Source: Deltaproteobacteria bacterium (GTDB taxonomy: Bacteria; Myxococcota_A; UBA796; UBA9615). From it: a stretch of DNA of 64,000 nt. The DNA lies in NCBI GenBank assembly GCA_023954745.1, contig JAGSHC010000004.1, positions 1-64,000 of the forward strand, in the 5' to 3' direction. A program made the translations under genes and the position numbers. How positions within the stretch are numbered: the first letter of the stretch is position 1; each line of letters begins with the position of its first letter. The notes beneath the pieces were generated by a model that ran no database searches, had not been told where the DNA came from, and was given only the letters and a program-made list of their open reading frames with translations. Shown in pieces: positions 1-13,700 of this stretch.

Positions 1-870
1 GACGGGCTCGACAACGACACCGAGGGCAACGGCGACAGCGACGGCGACGGGATCCCCGACTGGGCCGACCCCGACTCCGACAACGACGGCATCCCCGACG
101 GCGAAGACGACGACGTCGATGGCGACGGAATCCCCAACGACGAAGAGGGCTGGGGCGACGCAGACGGCGACGGCATCCCCAACGCCTACGACGACGACTC
201 CGATGGCGACGGCATCCCCGACGTGATCGAGGGCAACGGCGACCCGGACGGCGACGGCATCCCCAACTTCCTGGACGACGACTCCGACGGTGACGGCGAG
301 CTCGACGAGAACGAGGGCTGGGAGGACATCGACGGCGACGGCATCCCCAACTTCCTCGACACCGACTCCGACGGAGACGGCATCGAGGACGGGAACGATC
401 CCGACGTCGACGGCGACGGCATCAGCAACGCCGAAGAGGGCACCGACGACCCGGACGGCGACGGCCTCCCCAACTACTACGACACCGACTCCGACGGCGA
501 CGGCATCCCCGACCTCGTCGAGGGCACCGACGACCCGGACGGCGACGGCGTCCCCAACTACCTCGATGACGACTCGGACGGCGACGGCATCCCCGACGCC
601 GACGAGGGCTACGACGACATCGACGGCGACGGCATCCCGAACTTCCTCGACGAAGACTCCGACGGCGACGGAATCCCCGACGGCGAGGACGACGACTACG
701 ACGGCGACGGAATCCCCAACGACGAGGAGACCGGCGACTCGGACGGTGACGGCATCCCGGACGCCTACGACCCCGACTCCGACAACGACGGCATCCCGGA
801 CGGCGACGAGATCGACGACGGCACCGACCCGACGGACCCCGACACCGACGGTGACGGCTGGACGGACGGC
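1..870 (+). repeat. Tandem DxDGDG calcium-binding repeats (coding)
   Basis: About twenty degenerate in-frame units of roughly 13-14 codons, most containing a form of gacggcgacggcatcccc. They encode thrombospondin type-3-like loops. The near-identical DNA makes this stretch prone to misassembly or unit-number variation. Confidence 0.8.
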
Positions 871-2046
871 GCCGAGCTCCAGTGCGGCAGCGACCCGCTC
901 GACCCCCTCGACACCTGCGACGGATACAACGGCGGCGAGATTCCCGGCGGCGAGATCAGCGACGTGGTGGTGACCTACGAGACCCAGATTCAGCTGGGCG
1001 ACGTGATGTTCATCCTCGACGAGACGGGCTCGATGCAGGGCACGCTCGACAACGTGAAGGGCAACTTCGGCCAGGTGGTGACCGAGGTCCAGACCCTCAT
1101 CCCCGACCTGACCTTCGGCGTGGCGAGCTACGACGACTACAACTACGGCTCGATGGGGTCCGGCGGAGACCGGCCCTTCCACCACCGTCAGCAGCAGACG
1201 AGCAACGTCAGCCTCGCCCAGAACGCGCTGAACAGCCTGTACGCGGGCGGCGGCTACGACTGGCCCGAGTCCACGGTGGAGGCCCTCTACCAGGCGGCCA
1301 CTGGCGCGGGCTACGACCAGAACTGCAACGGCTCCTACGACGCCGGCACCGACGTGCTGCCCTTCATGGCGAGTGCCACGGATCGCTTCGGCGGCACCGC
1401 AGGCCAGCGCTTCAGCGGCAGCACGCAGGGCACGGGAACCCTCGGCGGCAACGGCTTCCGCCAGGGGGCTGTGCCGATCCTCGTCTACGCGACGGACGCC
1501 AACGTGCGCAACGCCTTCGTGCCTTACGGCGAAGGCCCGAACCAGTGCCCCGGCATGGATGCGGTGGCACCTCTGCTGAACACGGCTCTGGAGTCCATCG
1601 ACGCGAAGGCCATCGGCATCGCGGCGCGGACGACGGACGCAATGGGCGCCATGACGGAGATCGCGCAGTCCACGGGCTCCTGGCTCGACCTCAACGGAAG
1701 CGGGTCCCCGGACTCCAACGAGTGGATGGTGTGGAGCAGCAACAGCTACAACATCGTCGACCAGGTGGTGGACGGCATCGAGGAGTTCACGGCCAACGTG
1801 GAGTACGACCTCTCCATCGTGACCGAAGCGCCTCCCGGCACCTCGGTGGTCGCCTCCCCCTCGGTGATGTACGACGTGCCTGCCCTGAACTCGGTGGACT
1901 TCACCCTCACCCTGACGCCCGATGCGGCCACGGGCGCCTCGATGTTCTCGGACACAATCTTCGTGGTCCCGACGACCCTGTACGGCGACGGCACCGTGAT
2001 CCTGGCCCAGTGGGACCTCATCTTCGTGGTCACCTCGTCCCCTTGA
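1..2046 (+). CDS. Calcium-repeat / von Willebrand A surface protein (5' end missing)
   Basis: The frame is open to the left edge, so the N-terminus lies outside the window; 681 residues are visible. Roughly the first 300 are short Asp/Gly-rich units (DxDGDGIPN type), i.e. thrombospondin type-3-like calcium-binding repeats. A von Willebrand A domain follows, with a MIDAS-like DETGS motif (Asp near visible residue 340) inside a hydrophobic strand. Such architectures are secreted or surface-anchored and bind metal; the ligand cannot be told from sequence. The gene at 30972-33095 has the same repeat-then-vWA plan. A hairpin lies just after the stop codon. No C-terminal sorting tail is evident. 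Confidence 0.85.
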   Translation, partial: DGLDNDTEGNGDSDGDGIPDWADPDSDNDGIPDGEDDDVDGDGIPNDEEGWGDADGDGIPNAYDDDSDGDGIPDVIEGNGDPDGDGIPNFLDDDSDGDGELDENEGWEDIDGDGIPNFLDTDSDGDGIEDGNDPDVDGDGISNAEEGTDDPDGDGLPNYYDTDSDGDGIPDLVEGTDDPDGDGVPNYLDDDSDGDGIPDADEGYDDIDGDGIPNFLDEDSDGDGIPDGEDDDYDGDGIPNDEETGDSDGDGIPDAYDPDSDNDGIPDGDEIDDGTDPTDPDTDGDGWTDGAELQCGSDPLDPLDTCDGYNGGEIPGGEISDVVVTYETQIQLGDVMFILDETGSMQGTLDNVKGNFGQVVTEVQTLIPDLTFGVASYDDYNYGSMGSGGDRPFHHRQQQTSNVSLAQNALNSLYAGGGYDWPESTVEALYQAATGAGYDQNCNGSYDAGTDVLPFMASATDRFGGTAGQRFSGSTQGTGTLGGNGFRQGAVPILVYATDANVRNAFVPYGEGPNQCPGMDAVAPLLNTALESIDAKAIGIAARTTDAMGAMTEIAQSTGSWLDLNGSGSPDSNEWMVWSSNSYNIVDQVVDGIEEFTANVEYDLSIVTEAPPGTSVVASPSVMYDVPALNSVDFTLTLTPDAATGASMFSDTIFVVPTTLYGDGTVILAQWDLIFVVTSSP

Positions 2047-2051
2047 GTCCC

Positions 2052-2069
2052 CCGGGGACTTTTCCCCGG
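2052..2069 (+). terminator. Hairpin after vWA gene
   Basis: A perfect 7-bp stem, CCGGGGA / TCCCCGG, with a CTTT loop begins 6 bases after the stop codon at 2046. There is no T-run, so intrinsic termination is possible but unproven. Confidence 0.45.
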
Positions 2070-2129
2070 AGCCCGGATTGGTAGACTCCATGACCCCGGA
2101 CGCCGCCCAGGCGCCGGATCGAGGAGTGC

Positions 2130-2543
2130 ATGTCCAAGACACGTCCATCGAGCAACACCAAGCGGGCCGTTCTCACCGAGCTGCTCGCCGTGGGGGGCCA
2201 GACCGCGAAGATCGTGGTGGATCCCAACCAGCTCGGTGAGGCTTCGATCCACGGGTTCCCCGATTTCATCGTGGAGCGGTACCCGGCTGGCATCCCCCTC
2301 GACCTGAACCCGCGCTGGCCGCTGGATCTGGACCTCGACGGAGACCGCGGCGGAGTGCGAGTAAGCCTCTCCTTTCGCGGTGTGGTCTATCGCTGCCGCG
2401 TCCCCTGGAAGGCCATCGCCATCATCGGCGTGGGCTTCGGCGGGGTGACCTGGGAGCACGAGGCTGAGGAGCCTCCCGAGCCGCCCGAAGAGGAAGACCG
2501 CAAGGAGCTCCGCACGACGGGCCACCTGCGCGTCGTCAAGTAA
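2130..2543 (+). CDS. SspB-like protein (putative ClpXP adaptor)
   Basis: 137 residues. The core runs from a VVDP strand through PLDLNPRWPLDLDLD to VSLSFRGVVYRCRVPWKAI, matching the SspB pattern in which a Sm-like beta-fold ends in 'F.G....v.VP..AI'. SspB family members deliver ssrA-tagged proteins to the ClpXP protease in the cytoplasm. The acidic, low-complexity region after the fold followed by a short basic/hydrophobic C-terminus (HLRVVK) also fits: SspB uses a flexible linker with a C-terminal ClpX-binding tail. Identification rests on motif resemblance only. It stands alone between the vWA and helicase genes. Confidence 0.6.
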   Translation: MSKTRPSSNTKRAVLTELLAVGGQTAKIVVDPNQLGEASIHGFPDFIVERYPAGIPLDLNPRWPLDLDLDGDRGGVRVSLSFRGVVYRCRVPWKAIAIIGVGFGGVTWEHEAEEPPEPPEEEDRKELRTTGHLRVVK

Positions 2544-2802
2544 GGGCCCCGCCGACCCCCTGTCCGACCTGGCCCGCCGCCGCAAGTCAGGTTCTCCCCA
2601 ATGTGCCCCAAATCCTGAGCAACTCCTGGGTTCCCTGCCGGGTATTGTCCTCGACAGATGGTGCACCACTCGTGGAGCCCGTCATCACGGCGCGTCGGGG
2701 CGCGCCCGGGGTGTGGGCGCGGGGTCGGCGTTGGCCGGCCCCGCTGCTCTTCCATCCCCCCTCTCCCAAAGAAGCAGCCCGCCTCTGTAGCCCGCCGCTC
2801 TG

Positions 2803-6690
<3,888 letters not shown>

Positions 6691-6745
6691 GAGCGCGCCG
6701 CGCACCGGACCGGGAACTCCCCTCGCTCATCGGGGTCCCACATGC

Positions 6746-7549
6746 ATGCACCGCCTGTTTGCCCTGTTCCTCCTCGTCGGATGCACTGCGCAGTCCGCGC
6801 CGACGCCGCCTGGCTCGCTCCCCGGTACCCGGTTCACGTCCGCCGGTGCCCTACCCGACGATGACCTCGCGACCGCCCTGCTCGCCGAGGACGCCCCGAA
6901 GCCACTGAGCGACCGTCCTCGCTCCCGCTCCTACGCGGAGGTGGAGGGAGACATCGAGGCGCGACGAAAGGAGCTCGGACGGGAGTGGATGAACGCACCA
7001 GCCGCCGACAAGGTCTCCGTGCGCGACGAAGCGCGCGACTACCTCGCGAGGACCATCCGCCAGGACCTCATCCCGCCCTGGTACGGGACCCCGTGGGAGT
7101 TCTATGGAACCTCCCAGACCCCTGGGGAGGGCAGCATCGCCTGCGGCTACTTCGTCAGCACGGTGCTTCAGGACGCCGGCCTCCGGGTGGCGCGGGTCCA
7201 ACTGGCGCAGCAGGCCAGCGAGCACATCGTGCGCACCTTCGCCGACCGTGGGGAGGTGGCGTACACCTACGGCCGCGCCCCGCTCGAGGTCGTCCGTGAC
7301 GTGAAGAAGCGGGGGGCGGGCCTCTACTCCATCGGCCTCGACTACCACGTCGGCCTGCTGTCCTGGGATGGCGAGGGGCCCGTGGAGATGTGCCACAGCT
7401 CGGTGCTGGCCCCGGGCACAGTGATCTGCGAGGACGCAGTGCAGGCGGAGGCGATGCTGTCCCACGTGCACGTGCTCGGTCCGGTCCTCAGCGACCGGGT
7501 CGTGGAGGCGTGGATCAAGGGAAAGGGCGTGCCGACTGCGCTGCCGTGA
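6746..7549 (+). CDS. Putative NlpC/P60-like lipoprotein
   Basis: 267 residues with a short hydrophobic leader ending in a lipobox (LLVGC, Cys13). A possible papain-like catalytic pair is visible: Cys133 in IACGYFVSTVLQDAG at the start of a helix, and His201 in DYHVGLLSW on a following strand, the Cys/His order of NlpC/P60-type peptidases and amidases. If active it would act on peptidoglycan or peptides in the periplasm or at the surface. The catalytic assignment is inferred. The ATG at 6746 lies 56 bases after the helicase stop. Confidence 0.5.
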   Translation: MHRLFALFLLVGCTAQSAPTPPGSLPGTRFTSAGALPDDDLATALLAEDAPKPLSDRPRSRSYAEVEGDIEARRKELGREWMNAPAADKVSVRDEARDYLARTIRQDLIPPWYGTPWEFYGTSQTPGEGSIACGYFVSTVLQDAGLRVARVQLAQQASEHIVRTFADRGEVAYTYGRAPLEVVRDVKKRGAGLYSIGLDYHVGLLSWDGEGPVEMCHSSVLAPGTVICEDAVQAEAMLSHVHVLGPVLSDRVVEAWIKGKGVPTALP

Positions 7550-7570
7550 AGGCCCGGGGGGCGCGCGGCT

Positions 7571-9211
7571 CTACTCGTACACCACCAGCCAGGAGGTCAT
7601 CCTGATGTTGCCCGAGTCGTCAGGAATGGCGCCGTTGTTGAACAAGCCGCGGTAGCTGATGGTGGCGTCGCTGCCGGGGGTCACCGAGTCCGTCACGTCG
7701 AACACGACGGGCTGCACCTCCTGCCCGGGGCACCAGCCGCCGCGACCGAACCACCAGGTGCCGCTCTGGTTGGGGACCACGCCCTGGTCCACCGCATCGC
7801 GGCAGAAGGTGTCGTTCCCAATGGTGTCGTGCTCGTGGAAGAACACGTCGCTGCCGATGGTCCACTCGTGCTGGTGGTTGCAGAACTCGGCGCAGTTGTT
7901 CGTGGCGCCACCGTGGCCCGTGATGAGCGCCCAGATCTCCACCTTCTGCGCGGTGGCGGGGATGGTCGCAGTGATGTCTTCCCGGTCGTCGTTGTAGGCG
8001 CTGTTGAAGCCCTTGCCGTCCCAGAGCCGGGTGGTCGCACCCGACGGCCGCATCCCCTTGCCCTGGTTGGAGAAGCGGAAGTCCATCTCCGTCAGGTAGG
8101 CCTGAGGGTTCCACGAGGGGCTGATGTCGTAGCGCACCTCGACGGTGCCCTCGGGAAACTGGGACAGCAGCGGGGTCGCGTCCACCAGGTAGCGGCCGGC
8201 GCGGTGGTACGTGGTGATGAAGCGCGCCACTTCGACCCAACCACCCTCTTCGGTGCCTGCCGGGCGCATGTAGATGTGGCTGAGGTAGTCCCAGGCCCCA
8301 CAGTTGCTGGTCTCCTGGTCCACCTGGTCCGGGCACCACATCTGCAGGTCGATCTCCAGCGTGTCGAAAGCCTCCAAGGCCGCTCCCGTCGGGAAGTCCA
8401 CCTCGGCGAAGGCCTGAAGCCCCAACACCTCGCCGGAGAACGCCTTGACGATGGTCACGTCGGTCTGCGCATCGAGGTAGTCCTGCCGGGTGGCCTCGTA
8501 GTTGTAGTACCGGTTCTCGAACGCGATGCTCGACAGGTTGTTCTCCCAGGGCCAGGCGCCGGCGTTCTGGAGCGCACTACTGAACCGCTCCACGTCCGCG
8601 AGGCTTCCGATCTCCCGAACCCGCTGGAAGCGGTCGATGGTGAAGCCGTCCCGGCCGGCGTTCATGGCTCCGGGGATCCAGTCCTCCCGAGCTCCGGCGC
8701 GACCGCGCACCACGTGCAAGTGCTCGCGCCACCAGGCGGCGTCCTCTTCATCGAGTTCCTCGAGGTCCTCCTCGATGCGCTCAGCCATGGTCTCGAGGGC
8801 AGGGCCCGCCAGGCTGTTGCTCGCCTCGGTGCTGATGAAGAAGTAGTGCACGTTGCGGGCGGACTGCTCGATGATGCCGAGCACGCCGTCGTTCTCCCAC
8901 AGGGGCGAGTTGTCCAGCTGGGACAGGGCGAAGCTGTCGGGGATGAAGGTGTAGCTGTCGCAGCCCGTCCACTGCTCCGACAGCGTCCACTCTGTCCGAT
9001 CGATGAGCTCGATGGTGAAGTCGTTGGCGAGCTTCCACCGGGTGGAACCGAAGTCTCCGTCGGTCTGGAACGCGCGTTCGGGGAGCTCCAGGGCCTCGCA
9101 GTAGGTCGGCGGCGCGGGGGTGGGCTCGGGCTCGGGCTCGGGCTCAGCGGCCGGGCATCCGAGGAGCAGGCCGAGAGAGAGGAGAGGAGCGAACCGGTGG
9201 AGTCGAGTCAT
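7571..9211 (-). CDS. PNGase F-like lipoprotein
   Basis: 546 residues from the ATG at 9211, chosen because it gives a lipoprotein leader (LLLGC) and has an AAGGA-type ribosome site; the frame extends further upstream without a signal. A Pro/Glu spacer follows the lipid Cys. The C-terminal ~290 residues resemble the two jelly-roll domains of peptide-N-glycosidase F: a CGAWDY motif, then ITGHGGATNNCAEFCNHQHEW and NQSGTWWFGRGGWCPG. In that family the enzyme removes N-linked glycans from asparagine. The Asp of the WD motif matches the position of the catalytic Asp of PNGase F; other catalytic residues could not be assigned. The N-terminal ~230 residues are unusual and may be redoxin-like (WTLSEQWTGCD). 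Confidence 0.7.
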   Translation of the reverse strand: MTRLHRFAPLLSLGLLLGCPAAEPEPEPEPTPAPPTYCEALELPERAFQTDGDFGSTRWKLANDFTIELIDRTEWTLSEQWTGCDSYTFIPDSFALSQLDNSPLWENDGVLGIIEQSARNVHYFFISTEASNSLAGPALETMAERIEEDLEELDEEDAAWWREHLHVVRGRAGAREDWIPGAMNAGRDGFTIDRFQRVREIGSLADVERFSSALQNAGAWPWENNLSSIAFENRYYNYEATRQDYLDAQTDVTIVKAFSGEVLGLQAFAEVDFPTGAALEAFDTLEIDLQMWCPDQVDQETSNCGAWDYLSHIYMRPAGTEEGGWVEVARFITTYHRAGRYLVDATPLLSQFPEGTVEVRYDISPSWNPQAYLTEMDFRFSNQGKGMRPSGATTRLWDGKGFNSAYNDDREDITATIPATAQKVEIWALITGHGGATNNCAEFCNHQHEWTIGSDVFFHEHDTIGNDTFCRDAVDQGVVPNQSGTWWFGRGGWCPGQEVQPVVFDVTDSVTPGSDATISYRGLFNNGAIPDDSGNIRMTSWLVVYE

Positions 9212-9400
9212 GGAAGCTGTCCTTCTGGTGGGTCCGAAGTATGGCGGCTCGGCGCCCGGGAGGCTGGATTCCGATCGTGGACAGATCGGCGTCGACCACA
9301 TTGGCTCGATCCCTGCGCAGCATCAAGGGGCAAGGGAGACACCATGAGGCCCCGACCTGGAGCTCCGAGGGCCAACGTTTCTGCGTGCTAGAACCGACCC

Positions 9401-10708
9401 GTGCGGACCCGCCACACCCCCTGGCTCACCTCCCTGATCACGAGCCTCCTCAGTCTCGCAGGATGCCCCGTCACACCGGGGGAAGAGCCTCCGACGGAGC
9501 AGCCCGGGCCCCAGCTCGGAGAGCCTCTCGGCCTCGCGCTGCCTCGGACGGGCATCGGTCCCTCGGAGCTGGCGGTGGTCGTGAACACCGATGACCCGCT
9601 CTCCGCCTCCATCGCGGATGCGTACATGGAGGCTCGCGGGATCCCCCCCGAGAACCGGGTCGAGCTCGCTCTGGGCGGGTCGCCCAACCTCTCCCGCGAG
9701 GTGTTCATCGAGCGCAAGGCGGAGCTCGATGGTGCGCTCGGCGACGACATCCAGGCCATCGCCCTCACCTCCATGAGCCCGCAGACCGTGGACTGCATGG
9801 CGACGAGCGCGGCGTTCGCGCTGGGGTTCGATACGCGCTGGTGCCAGCCGGGTCCGCCGTGCAACCCCACCGCCCTCGCCGACACCTACGACAGCGACAG
9901 CACCACCCCCTGGCTCGACCATGGGGTGCGGCCGACCATGATCCTCGCCGCTCAGGACCTCGCCTGGGCCCAGAGCCTCATCGACAGGGGCGTCGCCGCC
10001 GACGGGACCATGCCCCGGGGGAGCGGCTTCTTCGTGCGCACGACAGACTCCGCGCGCAGCACCCGCTGGCAGGCGATGCAGCAGGCAGCGACCGACTGGG
10101 GAGAGGAGCTCGACCTCAGCTACATCGACAATGCGGACGGCGAGGGCAGCAACCTCATCGAGGACGAGGACGACATCCTCTTCTATCTGACGGGTCTGGT
10201 CGCTGTGGATGGCATCACGAGCAACACGTTTCGTCCCGGCGCCCTGGCTGACCACCTCACGTCCTTCGGAGGACAGATCCCGGAGTCGTCCCAGATGAGC
10301 GCGTTGCGGTGGCTCGAGGGTGGCGCCACGGCGAGCTACGGGACGCCCATCGAACCCTGCAACTTCGCGACGAAGTTCCCGGACCCGGAGGTGCTCGTGC
10401 CGCGGTATCTGGCGGGTCGCACGGCGGTGGAGGCCTACTGGAGCTCGGTGTGGATGCCCGGCGAGGGCAACTTCCTCGGAGAGCCCCTGGCGCGACCGTT
10501 CGCCGGCGCGCAGACGACCTACGAGGACGGTCTGTGGACCATCGTCACCACGAACCTGACCCCCGACCAGCGCTACCAGCTCCAGGTCGCCACGGCCCCC
10601 GACGGGCCCTGGGAGGAGGTGTTTCGAGTGGAGTTTCCCACCCTCGGCTTTCACACCGTCGAGGTGCCCGACCCCATCGTGGGCTGGTACCGCTTCGCTG
10701 AGGACTGA
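9401..10708 (+). CDS. TIGR03790-family lipoprotein
   Basis: 435 residues from a GTG start with a leader ending in SLAGC, so probably lipid-anchored. The motif SELAVVVNTDDPLSASIADAY followed by ARGIPPENRVEL is the signature of the TIGR03790 family of secreted proteins of unknown function. The last ~60 residues look like a small beta-domain (DQRYQLQVATAPDGPW). It is divergent from the PNGase F-like gene across a 189-base gap (9212-9400), which must hold both promoters; I could not pick convincing -10/-35 boxes there. It is convergent, 3 bases apart, with the large membrane protein. Confidence 0.75.
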   Translation: MRTRHTPWLTSLITSLLSLAGCPVTPGEEPPTEQPGPQLGEPLGLALPRTGIGPSELAVVVNTDDPLSASIADAYMEARGIPPENRVELALGGSPNLSREVFIERKAELDGALGDDIQAIALTSMSPQTVDCMATSAAFALGFDTRWCQPGPPCNPTALADTYDSDSTTPWLDHGVRPTMILAAQDLAWAQSLIDRGVAADGTMPRGSGFFVRTTDSARSTRWQAMQQAATDWGEELDLSYIDNADGEGSNLIEDEDDILFYLTGLVAVDGITSNTFRPGALADHLTSFGGQIPESSQMSALRWLEGGATASYGTPIEPCNFATKFPDPEVLVPRYLAGRTAVEAYWSSVWMPGEGNFLGEPLARPFAGAQTTYEDGLWTIVTTNLTPDQRYQLQVATAPDGPWEEVFRVEFPTLGFHTVEVPDPIVGWYRFAED

Positions 10709-10711
10709 GGC

Positions 10712-13700
10712 CTACTTGGGGGGCACCAGACCCGGCTCGCTGTCGAGGTCGTCCTCCGGCTGCTCGACCTGAGGAAGCGCAGGCGGCGACGGCGCGGACG
10801 CTGCCGGAGCGTCGCCTGCCGCCGCGGGCTTTCTGTTCCACTTCCACCAGCCCGGTGCGGTCCAGAGACCACCGACGCTGAACTGCTCCCATCCCCAGCG
10901 AAGCCACTTGAGCAGCCGCGAGGCGAGCCACAGAGCCCAGAGCAGCATCGCCACACGCCAGCACCACACCGGCAGCCAGAGCACGCCTGGCGTGGGCAAG
11001 GTGGAGCCGCTGACGTCTGCGAACCAGTGCAGGGACTGACCGTACGACCCCGCGCCGCGCACGCCGAGATCGGGATCGGTCACGAGCCCCTCGTAGATGG
11101 CGCCGTAGAGGATGCCGAGGGAGATGGCCGTCATTCCCAGGAGCGTGAGCTGAGCGAAGTCGTGCATCCACCAGGAGTCCGGCTTCTTGCGGCCTCGGAA
11201 GGAGAGCGCCACCAGCCACAGCACCAGGAACACCGTCACCGCCGGCGGAATCTGGGTCAGACCGAGCCCCAGGAGGAACCAGTCGTGCCCTCGCAGCGGG
11301 GTCGGGGCGAACTTCGCGAGGAGGAACGCCGCGAGGATCAGCACCAGCAGGTACTGCCACACCGTCACCACCGGGCCCCAGCGAGGACCCCAGGCCCAGA
11401 GCACCCAGCGGTGGTCGGGCAGATCCCACGTGATCTCCACGTTGGACGCGCTCTCGCCTACGTCCACGGCCGGAGCCGTCGCCATCACCCCCCCCGCCGC
11501 ATCCTCGCTCCACCGCACCTGGACCTGGTGCGCACCGGGCTCCACCGCGAAGACCAACCGGTCGCCATCCGGCTGGGCGGGGTGGTCTCGACCGTCGAGC
11601 TGGAAGCTGCGCAGGGTGGCGCCTGCAGGCAGCGTCACCGCGTGCTCGCCGCCCTGACTCGAGCGCAGGGTCACCTGGAGGGTCGACTCCAGGAGTCGTC
11701 GCCCAGACGTGAGCGAGAGCTTGACGTTGTCCAGAGTGGTCGTGACACCCTCGGCCGGCGGCGGCCGCTCCAGCGTCAACGTCAGCGACTCACCAGGCCA
11801 GGGATCCCAGCGCGGCAGCCAGCGCCCCTCAGCGAGGTGTCGGGTCGGAGCGAGGCCGTCGGCCTTGCAGCTCCAGATGGGCGAGCAGTCCAGCGACCAC
11901 ACCTCGGTCCAGGGGCGGTCCTCCGGCGAAGTGAGGATCAGGGTCTCCGCTTCGGCGAGGGTGCTGTCCCAGCGACGCACGGTCTCGCCGGGCTCCAGGG
12001 CCACGATGGCCACTCCGTCCTCCACGGGGATGCCGGACGAGGTCACCGACTCCCCGGGAAGCAAGGGGACCCGGGCGATGACGGCGCGGGTGCCGCCGCC
12101 CAGACGATGCAGCTCGTTGTGGGCGAGCCAGGGAACCCCGAGGTCCAGCTCGCGACGCACCTGGAGCCACGGCGTCAGCTCGGCCTCCTCCTGTCCGTCG
12201 CCGCCGGCCACCTCCTCGAGGGAGCGCGCGCGGGACAGCTGCACCGAGCCGGGAGGCGGAGCATCGGGGCGGTATCCGGCGATGGTCCAGCCGTCACCGG
12301 AGAAGGAGAGCACCTTCGGCGCCGCGGAGAACTGGAGGCCCACCTCGTCGCGGGCGGGACCGCTCATGACGACGGTGTGCACGCCCTCGGGCAGACGGAT
12401 GGAGAGGAAGCCATCGGGGCTTCGGCGCAGGGCGATGACATCAGCGCCATCGAGCTGGACTCGGGCCGGGGTCCAGGCGGAGTCGGGGCCCGGGAGGCGC
12501 CAGGCGGTCAGAGCGTCGGCGTGCACTTCGGCTTCGAGGCGCAGTCCACCGTCCGCGGCTCGGATGGAGAGGTCGACCAGCTGCGCGCAGTTTGGCTCGC
12601 AGGGGGGCCGGGCGGTCAGTCGGTCCCGGAGGTCCGTCAGCATCTCCTCGCTCGGGAAGCCCTGCTGAGCCTGGGCTTCGGACGGCGTCCCGACGAACAG
12701 TCCACCGACTCCGAGGAGGAGCAGCGCCGAGGCCACCGCGGGCGTCGACGCGGGGGCGGCTACCTCGGTCCTCGTGCGCCGCGGGTCGGCCAGGAGGAGG
12801 AGCAGCAGGATGGTGCCCAGGACCCGGAGGATCCCCAGGGCGCCGTTCACCAGCGGACCCGTCAGGTAGAGGTGCACCTCGTGGCCCGCGGACACCGGAC
12901 CGTTCCAGTTGAGGCGCACCGAGGTCCACGACCACTGGGGGAGGCCCTTGCCGGTCTGCACCACCGCCTGGGGATCGAGGCGCGCCGCGCGCTTCTGCTG
13001 CTTGCCTCCGTAGCTGGAGGACGACTTGGTGCTCACATTTCCACGCCGATGGAGCTTCTTCCGAGCCTGGGGGATGTTCGCTTGCTCCTCGATGCGGATG
13101 TCCGACTCGTCCAGGGTCGCTTTCTGCTCGAACTCCACCGGTGCGGCCGCAGGCACGTTCTCGTTGGCTGCGAAGTCGAGGCCGCCCTTGCTGTGGCCAT
13201 ACCCACCGCTGTAGCCGTCCATGGGTCCGCTGGCGTAGTTGTCGAGCTGGGGGAAGAGCGCCGACTGCGACGCGCTCCACGAGAACACCACCGCCTGGGT
13301 GGCGAGGACGAGGACGAACGCCCACCGGGCGAGGTTCGTCACCTTGCGGAAGGTGCCCTCGGGCAAGGCCCGCAACCGCCCCAGGGGCACCAGCAGCAGG
13401 ATCCACTCGCCCCGGAGGGCTCCATCCTCCTGCCAGCACAACAACAGCAGCACGAGGGTGAGGGCGCCCCAGCCCCGGCCCGCGAGCCGCCCCACCGCCA
13501 GCGCGATGAGCAGGACGAGGAAGAGGTCCATGAGGGTCCAGTCCTCGATCCAGGCGCCGTAGGCGTCGTCGACTCCCGAGGCTGCCACCAGCGTCCACCC
13601 CGGCGGGAGCTGCAGGTTCGCGCTCAGGCTCTGCGCGTCGCGGTCCCACCCCACGGCGGGCAGGGCCCCCCCGCGGGACCAGGTGGAGGTGGAGGTCATG

